NCBI GenBank assembly: GCA_024644775.1
Contig: JAHEHB010000359.1
Location: forward strand, 1-5,736
Source of the DNA: Deltaproteobacteria bacterium
GTDB lineage: Bacteria; Desulfobacterota; Desulfobacteria; Desulfobacterales; SURF-15
DNA length: 5,736 nucleotides
Direction of reading: 5' to 3'
Below are positions 1 to 4,704 of the stretch, piece by piece. The first letter of the stretch is position 1. Each line of letters opens with the position of its first letter. A program made the position numbers and the translations under genes. The notes beneath the pieces were generated by a model. The model searched no databases. It was not told the origin of the DNA and saw only the letters and a program-made list of their open reading frames with translations.

Positions 1-120
1 GAAGAGCTGGCCGTCTCGACCTGGCCGAAGTTTGAAAAGGTCGTGCCCTCTGAGACCATAAAGATTATCCAGGACAACATGGGCCCCGACAGCGGAAAAG
101 GGTTCGGCGTCATATACTAG
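1..120 (+). CDS. C-terminal end of a gene cut by the window edge, probably a TRAP solute-binding protein (DctP type)
   Basis: Frame 1 is open from the first base and ends at TAG (118-120), giving 39 residues that begin EELAVSTWPKF and end GKGFGVIY. The fragment is too short to show any family-defining motif. The call rests mainly on position: TRAP operons commonly run binding protein, small membrane subunit, large membrane subunit, and the two membrane subunits follow on the same strand. The mixed polar, lysine- and glutamate-containing tail would suit a periplasmic binding protein, which captures the substrate and delivers it to the membrane subunits. A strong hairpin lies 78 bases after the stop, a common arrangement where the binding protein must be made in excess. 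It could instead be the end of an unrelated enzyme. The existence of a coding end here is more certain than its identity. Confidence 0.55.
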   Translation, partial: EELAVSTWPKFEKVVPSETIKIIQDNMGPDSGKGFGVIY

Positions 121-198
121 CAAAGCGTCGCCTTATGCGGAAACTTGACTCATTTGTTAAGTATCGGATCATCTTAAACGGTTATTCATTGAAATGAC

Positions 199-225
199 TG
201 CGTGGCCGGTGCTACCGGCCACGCA
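199..225 (+). promoter_or_regulatory. Perfect 12-bp intercistronic hairpin between the putative binding-protein gene and dctQ
   Basis: Bases 199-210 (TGCGTGGCCGGT) are the exact reverse complement of 214-225, with a 3-base GCT loop. The stem is very GC-rich. No T run follows (the next bases are acagcaaacc), so it is not a standard intrinsic terminator. In binding-protein-dependent transport operons, hairpins at this position are known to protect the upstream message from 3' decay or to reduce read-through, giving more binding protein than membrane subunits. That role is inferred here from position and structure. Confidence 0.7.
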
Positions 226-246
226 ACAGCAAACCAAAATCGATAT

Positions 247-250
247 GGGA
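247..250 (+). promoter_or_regulatory. Probable ribosome binding site of the DctQ-type gene
   Basis: GGGA lies 8 bases before ATG 259. It is modest, but it supports ATG 259 over the in-frame GTG at 202. That GTG is buried in the 5' arm of the perfect hairpin at 199-225 and has no Shine-Dalgarno-like sequence before it. Confidence 0.45.
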
Positions 251-258
251 ACGTATCC

Positions 259-783
259 ATGAGCGAAACACCTGCCATCCGCTTTTTGAACAGCGTCCGA
301 TCAGCCGTACAATGGCCGGTTAAAATACTCTGTTTTTTATTGTTCAGCCTGATGGTTGTCGATGTGTTTTTAGCGGTGCTGACCCGGTATATATTGGACG
401 AACCGTTTAACTTTTGCGATGCGGTCGCAAAGTATTTACTGATATGGTTTTCCCTGCCTGCTGCCGGTCTTGCGGTGCAGGATAAAGCCCATATCGCGAT
501 TGATGCGCTTACAAGAAGATGGTCGACACGGTATCAAAAACTAATGATGATCATCATCAACGCAATGATCAGTTTTTTCCTGATTTTGATGATCAAATAC
601 GGTATAGACTATACTAAAAGGGGCATGCTCTATACGGACCCGATTGTGTGGGATCTGCCTCTGGTTTATGTGTACCTGGCTCTGCCGGTCGGCCTTTCCT
701 ATATCTTGTTTGAATTTAATCTCGAAACCAGCCTGTATGTTTTAAGCGATGATGGCAGCGGCACGTATTTTCGCGATGATTAA
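259..783 (+). CDS. TRAP transporter small membrane subunit (DctQ type)
   Basis: This 174-residue inner-membrane protein is the small permease subunit of a TRAP system, which uses an ion gradient to import carboxylates handed over by a periplasmic binding protein. Four hydrophobic segments are visible at about residues 20-42, 54-73, 93-114 and 134-152. Between the first two is the family-like TRYILDEPF, followed by FCDAVAKYLLIW. After the second comes AVQDKAHIAID, matching the usual small-residue stretch ending in H-I-x-x-D. The position often held by Glu before the second helix appears to be Asp here (D54). The length is normal for the family. The frame stays open back to GTG 202, but that codon lies within a hairpin and the extra 19 residues look unlike an N-terminus, so ATG 259 was chosen. 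The large subunit starts 36 bases after the stop, implying one operon. The substrate cannot be read from this subunit. Confidence 0.9.
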   Translation: MSETPAIRFLNSVRSAVQWPVKILCFLLFSLMVVDVFLAVLTRYILDEPFNFCDAVAKYLLIWFSLPAAGLAVQDKAHIAIDALTRRWSTRYQKLMMIIINAMISFFLILMIKYGIDYTKRGMLYTDPIVWDLPLVYVYLALPVGLSYILFEFNLETSLYVLSDDGSGTYFRDD

Positions 784-819
784 CGTCCGGAATCATATTC
801 AAATGAAACGGTGTAAAAT

Positions 820-2106
820 ATGCTGTTGGTCTTGCTAACATCGTTCTTTGTTCTGGTGGCCCTCGGGTTTCCCGTTGCCTTTGGATTGGGCATATCCACC
901 ACTTTTGTCATGTGGATAACGGACGCTCCATTGGGTATTTTACCCATGCGTCTGTGGTCGGGCATCGACAAATTCGCCTGGGTGGCTATACCGCTTTTCA
1001 TGCTTGCCGGTGAGCTGATGGGAACCGGCGGCATTCTGCAGAGGCTGCTTGATTTTGCCAGAATGTGCGTCGGCAGGTTAAAAGGCGGGCTGTTGCATGT
1101 CAACATATTCGTCAGTATGCTGTTTGGAGGAATTAATGGATCCGGGCCCGCAGATACCAGCGCGGTTGGCTCTCTTCTCATACCGGCCACCGTTGCCGAA
1201 TACAAAGACTCTCCCCTTGCCGCCGCCGTGACGGCCTGCTCTTCCATGGTGGGTCCCATCATACCCCCCAGCCTGCCGATGATCATCTACGCCCTGGTTT
1301 CACAAACCGTCACCATCAGCGGAATGTTTCTGGCGGGTGTGGTTCCGGGTATTCTCCTTGGGGTGGGAATGATGGGGGCGACAGCCTTAATTGTTAAAAA
1401 AAGAGGCTTCCCCAGAGACGAAACGAAATATTCGACCAAAGATGTTTTGAGAATATGCCGTCGCTTTACTCTGGCCATGGTGCTGCCCCTGATAATGGTT
1501 GGTGGCGTGGTAAGCGGTATCTTTACAGCAACGGAATCCGCGGGCGTCGCTGTCATCTACGCCTTAATTGTAGGGTTGCTTGTTACCAGGGAGCTCAATT
1601 TTCAGAAGATATTCGTCGCCGTGATAAATGCCGCTAAAATGACCGGTGTCATCATGATTATGGTAGGAATTGCCAATATCGGCATCTGGTGGCTGTCCAC
1701 ACAGCAGTTGGCCACTCAATTGAGCGAGCTCATACAGAGTTTGACCAATTCCCCAATCATTCTTCTGTGCATTGTGGCCATCATGTACCTCGTTCTCGGA
1801 ATTGTAATCGATTGCTCTGCGTTGCTTATCATGATGGTGCCGGTCTTTACGCCAATCTGCCTTAGCTATGGCCTGAACCCTCTCCACGTTGGCATGGTTT
1901 CGGTTCTTTCCATAATGCTGGGTCTGCTGACACCGCCGGTCTCGGTGGGTCTATTTATCGCCAGCACCATAGCAAGAACGCCGCTTGAGCAGGTTTTTAA
2001 ATCATCATTGCCGCTGTTAGCGGTATGCGTCGCCACGCTTTTCATCATTATATTTTTTCCCGAAAGCTGCTTGTGGGTCCCCAAGTTATTTGGTTATGTG
2101 GAGTAG
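820..2106 (+). CDS. TRAP transporter large membrane subunit (DctM type)
   Basis: This 428-residue, highly hydrophobic protein has the usual length and signature stretches of the large TRAP permease subunit, which forms the substrate pathway in the inner membrane. Motifs in order are an N-terminal helix with LGFPVAFGLGIS (15-26), IPLFMLAGELM (57-67), a GGLLHVN stretch (89-95), INGSGPADTSAVGSLLIPA (105-123), SSMVGPIIPPSLPMIIY (141-157), GIFTATESAG (233-242) and GLLTPPVSVGLF (368-379). The start at ATG 820 puts the first helix at the very N-terminus, as is typical. A weak GGTG (810-813) lies 6 bases before it. It follows the small subunit by 36 bases and precedes the sulfatase-fold gene by 43 bases on the same strand, so co-transcription is likely. 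Substrate class is inferred only from neighbours: a sugar acid or an esterified derivative. Confidence 0.95.
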   Translation: MLLVLLTSFFVLVALGFPVAFGLGISTTFVMWITDAPLGILPMRLWSGIDKFAWVAIPLFMLAGELMGTGGILQRLLDFARMCVGRLKGGLLHVNIFVSMLFGGINGSGPADTSAVGSLLIPATVAEYKDSPLAAAVTACSSMVGPIIPPSLPMIIYALVSQTVTISGMFLAGVVPGILLGVGMMGATALIVKKRGFPRDETKYSTKDVLRICRRFTLAMVLPLIMVGGVVSGIFTATESAGVAVIYALIVGLLVTRELNFQKIFVAVINAAKMTGVIMIMVGIANIGIWWLSTQQLATQLSELIQSLTNSPIILLCIVAIMYLVLGIVIDCSALLIMMVPVFTPICLSYGLNPLHVGMVSVLSIMLGLLTPPVSVGLFIASTIARTPLEQVFKSSLPLLAVCVATLFIIIFFPESCLWVPKLFGYVE

Positions 2107-2138
2107 ATTGATTGATTCACCGGAGTAAAGAAAAAATT

Positions 2139-2143
2139 GGAGG
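2139..2143 (+). promoter_or_regulatory. Strong Shine-Dalgarno site of the sulfatase-fold gene
   Basis: GGAGG ends 6 bases before ATG 2150, near-ideal spacing. It is clearly stronger than the sites before the two TRAP membrane genes, suggesting this enzyme is translated more efficiently than the permease. It fixes the start at 2150, so the protein begins directly with the first strand of the catalytic fold. Confidence 0.8.
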
Positions 2144-2149
2144 AATAAA

Positions 2150-3556
2150 ATGAACTTGATTCTTGTGGTTATTGACAGTCTTCGGGCCGATCATCTGGGC
2201 TGCTACGGCAATTCCTGGATAAAGACGCCCAATTTTGATGCCTTTGCAAAGGAAAGCGTTCTGTTCGAACGGTGTCATCCGGAATCGCTACCCACCATTC
2301 CCATGCGGCGGTGTCTGCACACGGGAAACCGACTCTTTCCCTTCCGGGACTGGCAGACCAAGGCCGGCGACACCGTCACCACCCCGGGATGGGCGCCGTT
2401 CCGGGAAACCGATACTACTTTGTCTGAAATTTTACTGCCCGAGGGCTACCGCACCGCATTTATCAGCGATGTGTACCACATGTTCAAACCCTCCATGAAC
2501 TTCCACCGGTCCTTCAAGGAGTGGCGGTTTATCCGGGGCCAGGAATATGACCAGTACCGGTCCGCACCCCCTCCAGCCCATATCGATGTGGACCACTATC
2601 TCAAACCCGAAATCCTCGGGACCTACATTCACACCAAGATCCTGCAGTATCTCTCCAACACGGCGTTTCGAAAGGGAGAGGAAGACTACTTTTCCCCCAT
2701 GGTATTCGGCGAAGCCATGCGATGGGTGGAGGAAAACCAGGATGCGGAAAACTTTTTCCTTTGGGTCGACTCCTTCGACCCCCACGAACCTTGGGATCCG
2801 CCCCAGGAATACCGCGATCTTTACAACCCTGGATACACGGGAAAGGAGATCATCAATTGTGCCGTGGGGAATGCGAAGGACTATCTCACCGAGGAAGAAC
2901 TCAAACATACCCGAGCGCTTTACGCCGCCGAGGTGACCCTGGTGGACAAGTGGTTCGGGAAACTCGTGGAAAAGGTCCGGGAATTGGGGCTTATGGAAAA
3001 CACTCTATTTGTCATGGTCTCGGACCACGGACACCCCCTCGGCGAACACGGCATCATCCATAAGCATCCTTCGGCCATGTATCCGACGCTTATGGACTGT
3101 CCCATGATGATTCGGCATCCATCAGGTGTTGGCGCAGGCACCCGGGTCAGTGAATTTGTCTACCAGCACGATCTGTTCACCACCATGCTGAACCAGCTGG
3201 GGGTTGAGCCGCCTGAGCCGGTGGACAGCCAGGACCTCTGGCCGCTGGTGACCGGACAGGGCGGACCCAAAAGGGAGTTTGTAACCTGCGGCATCGGGCG
3301 CTTTGTATGGGTCAAGGACGATCACTACGCATACATCGCCGAAACCGACGGCACGCACCCCAGGCTGTTCGATCTCAAGACCGACCCGGGTAACTTCAAG
3401 GATATCTCTGTCGAAAATCCGGAAATTTGCAAAGAAATGCACCGGAAGGCCGAAACCGATGCCGGCGGTCCTCTGCCGGACTTTTCCTATCTCACCGGGT
3501 ATTCGGCCAAGGCTGAATTCCGTACGGGACAGGATCAGAAAAAAACGAAAATTTGA
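2150..3556 (+). CDS. Sulfatase-fold hydrolase (alkaline phosphatase superfamily) with Thr at the nucleophile position
   Basis: This 468-residue enzyme probably hydrolyses a sulfate, phosphate or phosphonate ester. Sulfatase-family landmarks are present in order: VVIDSLRADHLGCYG (6-20) with metal-ligand candidate D9; the nucleophile motif PTIPMRRCLHTG (48-59); FDPHEPW (209-215) with H212; and SDHGHPLGEHG (291-301) with D292 and H293, followed by HKHP with K305. Aligning the motif to C/S-x-P-x-R-x-x-L-x-T-G matches P51, R53, L56, T58 and G59, but the residue normally oxidised to formylglycine is T49. Thr serves as the nucleophile in other superfamily members such as nucleotide pyrophosphatase/phosphodiesterases, so activity without maturation is plausible. 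There is no signal peptide or lipobox, so the location should be cytosolic. From memory, homologues with this PTIP-x-RR form exist and are annotated simply as sulfatase. The gene looks more GC-rich than its neighbours. The substrate is unknown. Confidence 0.88.
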   Translation: MNLILVVIDSLRADHLGCYGNSWIKTPNFDAFAKESVLFERCHPESLPTIPMRRCLHTGNRLFPFRDWQTKAGDTVTTPGWAPFRETDTTLSEILLPEGYRTAFISDVYHMFKPSMNFHRSFKEWRFIRGQEYDQYRSAPPPAHIDVDHYLKPEILGTYIHTKILQYLSNTAFRKGEEDYFSPMVFGEAMRWVEENQDAENFFLWVDSFDPHEPWDPPQEYRDLYNPGYTGKEIINCAVGNAKDYLTEEELKHTRALYAAEVTLVDKWFGKLVEKVRELGLMENTLFVMVSDHGHPLGEHGIIHKHPSAMYPTLMDCPMMIRHPSGVGAGTRVSEFVYQHDLFTTMLNQLGVEPPEPVDSQDLWPLVTGQGGPKREFVTCGIGRFVWVKDDHYAYIAETDGTHPRLFDLKTDPGNFKDISVENPEICKEMHRKAETDAGGPLPDFSYLTGYSAKAEFRTGQDQKKTKI

Positions 3557-3605
3557 ATCACAGAACTACAAGTCTGCTGGTGGCGACCTATCATGACCTC
3601 GTAAG

Positions 3606-3669
3606 ATTCCCGGGTTCGTCGTTCCGGGATGACGTAATAAAGGAATTTCGGGATTTTTACGAAATCGTC
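3606..3669. repeat. Imperfect inverted-repeat region in the spacer, possibly a worn dispersed repeat
   Basis: Two small stems lie side by side. TCCCGG (3608-3613) pairs with CCGGGA (3624-3629), extendable by a G-T pair. ATTTCG (3645-3650) pairs with CGAAAT (3660-3665). GACG (3631-3634) could also pair with CGTC (3666-3669) around the second stem. The gattccc...gggatgacg layout resembles short palindromic intergenic repeats common in many proteobacterial genomes. Only one copy is visible, so repeat status is inference. No T run follows either stem as in a classic terminator. The rest of the 159-base spacer (3557-3715) holds a short tandem TTAGGAA/TTAGGAA (3680-3693) and no recognisable gene. 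Confidence 0.35.
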
Positions 3670-3704
3670 ACGTATACATTAGGAATTAGGAATATGGTTT
3701 TTAA

Positions 3705-3710
3705 GAGGAG
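3705..3710 (+). promoter_or_regulatory. Strong Shine-Dalgarno site of the DHDPS-fold lyase gene
   Basis: GAGGAG ends 5 bases before ATG 3716. It supports that start, which also gives the normal family N-terminus (KFAGIYPIMYAFF at residues 6-18). Confidence 0.8.
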
Positions 3711-3715
3711 ATAGA

Positions 3716-4648
3716 ATGACTGAAAGAAAAAAATTTGCCGGTATTTATCCGATTATGTATGCATTTTTCAACTCGGATGGGACGCTGGACCCGGAAGCCA
3801 TGAAACTCCAGGTAAACCGTTGCATCGAAGCGGGCGCACAGGGAATCGTTGTGCTGGGAATTGTTACAGAGTTTAACAAACTGAATGTAAATGAGCGCCG
3901 TCAAATCTTGGAATGGGTTGGGGAAACGGTGAATGGCCGTGTGCCTTATGCGGTGACCTGTGCAGAGCCAAGCATTAGCGGCCAGGTTGAATTCGCCAAT
4001 ATTGCGAAGCAAAATGGCGCTGATTTTGTGATTCTCCAACCACCACCGGTCAAGGGGGTGGCAGAAATCGAGTATGTTCGTTTTTTTGGAACCATTGCCG
4101 GTATGTGCGAAATGCCGGTGGCAATCCAAAACAATCCGGTCAATCTGGATGTATCGTTATCCAATGAGAGCTTGATACGTCTGGGCCAGGATCATGAAAA
4201 CATTACTATACTAAAAGCTGAAGGACCGGCTGAAAATGTTGCGCGACTGATAGACAATGTAGGGGATCATTTTGATCTCTTTAGCGGTCGAGGGGGACTT
4301 GAGCTCATAACAACTTTATTGAGCGGTTGCACAGGATGCATCCCGGCACCCGATGTCTTTGATGTGGAATTGCGTATCTTTGATCTTTTTCAAAAGGGTG
4401 GGGAGGAAAATTTTGCCGAAGCGGATCGCCTGTACAAAGAAATTTTACCGTTGATCGTATTTATGAGTCAGTCCGTCACCTATACCTTGAGCTACGGGAA
4501 ATATTTAACCGCAAGACGATTGGGATTAAATAACACCGATCTAAGGGCACCCGCCCTGCAAACTACGGAATTTGGTCGAAAAATGATTGATCGTATGACC
4601 AAGGATCTCGGTCTTTTCGGGGAAATGAAAGGGAATTTAGCGCCATAA
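3716..4648 (+). CDS. Dihydrodipicolinate-synthase-fold (NAL/DHDPS family) aldolase or dehydratase, not DapA
   Basis: This 310-residue class I lyase of the DHDPS/N-acetylneuraminate lyase family has normal family length. It begins with GIYPIMYAFF and a GTLDPEAM stretch, as expected for the (beta/alpha)8 barrel. The Schiff-base lysine is most likely K167 in ITILKAEGP, corresponding to DapA Lys161, and SGRGG (190-194) follows on the next strand. Residues that define DapA are changed: the GTTGE loop reads GIVTE (48-52), the catalytic tyrosine of YNxP is Gln138 in QNNP, and the arginine that binds aspartate semialdehyde (Arg138) aligns with Asn143. The enzyme is therefore probably catabolic, acting on a 2-keto-3-deoxy sugar acid or similar 2-oxo acid by retro-aldol cleavage or dehydration in the cytosol. 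The neighbouring acid-sugar dehydratase supports this. A 159-base spacer separates it from the sulfatase-fold gene, so it may have its own promoter. The exact substrate cannot be told. Confidence 0.88.
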   Translation: MTERKKFAGIYPIMYAFFNSDGTLDPEAMKLQVNRCIEAGAQGIVVLGIVTEFNKLNVNERRQILEWVGETVNGRVPYAVTCAEPSISGQVEFANIAKQNGADFVILQPPPVKGVAEIEYVRFFGTIAGMCEMPVAIQNNPVNLDVSLSNESLIRLGQDHENITILKAEGPAENVARLIDNVGDHFDLFSGRGGLELITTLLSGCTGCIPAPDVFDVELRIFDLFQKGGEENFAEADRLYKEILPLIVFMSQSVTYTLSYGKYLTARRLGLNNTDLRAPALQTTEFGRKMIDRMTKDLGLFGEMKGNLAP

Positions 4649-4674
4649 AAAAAGATCGATTCGTCATTTGAATC
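4647..4674 (-). terminator. Weak candidate terminator for the minus-strand dehydratase gene
   Basis: Read on the minus strand, GATTC (4674-4670) pairs with GAATC (4662-4658) around a 7-base loop. GATC and then seven Ts (4653-4647) follow. The stem is only 5 bp and the T run starts 4 bases after it, so stability is doubtful. The position just past the dehydratase stop is right. It overlaps the end of the opposing lyase gene. Confidence 0.35.
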
Positions 4675-4703
4675 AGTTCAGCAACAGGACAACGGATTTT
4701 TTT
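4673..4703 (+). terminator. Weak candidate terminator for the plus-strand lyase gene
   Basis: TC-A-GTT (4673-4678) can pair with AAC-G-GA (4691-4696) with one internal mismatch and a 12-base loop, followed at once by seven Ts (4697-4703). The stem is poor, but the T run and the position 24 bases after the lyase stop suit a transcription end. The spacer is too short for much else. Confidence 0.3.
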
Positions 4704-4704
4704 C

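Noticed and set aside
145..177. Possible sigma-70 promoter before dctQ (TTGACT at 145-150)
   Set aside because: No acceptable -10 box is found 16-18 bases downstream, and the gene is expected to be co-transcribed with the upstream gene.
202..258. GTG-initiated N-terminal extension of the DctQ-type protein by 19 residues
   Set aside because: The GTG lies inside a perfect hairpin, has no ribosome site, and the extra residues are not family-like. ATG 259 with GGGA upstream fits better.
780..1286. Minus-strand open frame of 168 codons opposite the DctM-type gene
   Set aside because: The plus-strand frame encodes an unmistakable TRAP large subunit. The minus-strand translation has no recognisable domain and is a shadow.
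2432..2908. Minus-strand open frame of 158 codons inside the sulfatase-fold gene
   Set aside because: It lies wholly within a well-supported gene, has no ribosome site noticed and no family resemblance; GC-rich codon use in the real gene favours such shadows.
2150..3556. Sulfatase-fold gene as an inactive pseudoenzyme
   Set aside because: The frame is intact at full length and the other metal and catalytic-type residues are present. Thr is an established nucleophile in the superfamily.
3673..3678. TATACA as a -10 box for the lyase gene
   Set aside because: No -35-like hexamer lies at a suitable distance upstream. A promoter in this spacer is plausible, but this one is not supported.
3716..4648. 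Annotation of the lyase as DapA (lysine biosynthesis)
   Set aside because: The GTTGE loop, catalytic tyrosine and substrate-binding arginine are all replaced, and the context is catabolic.
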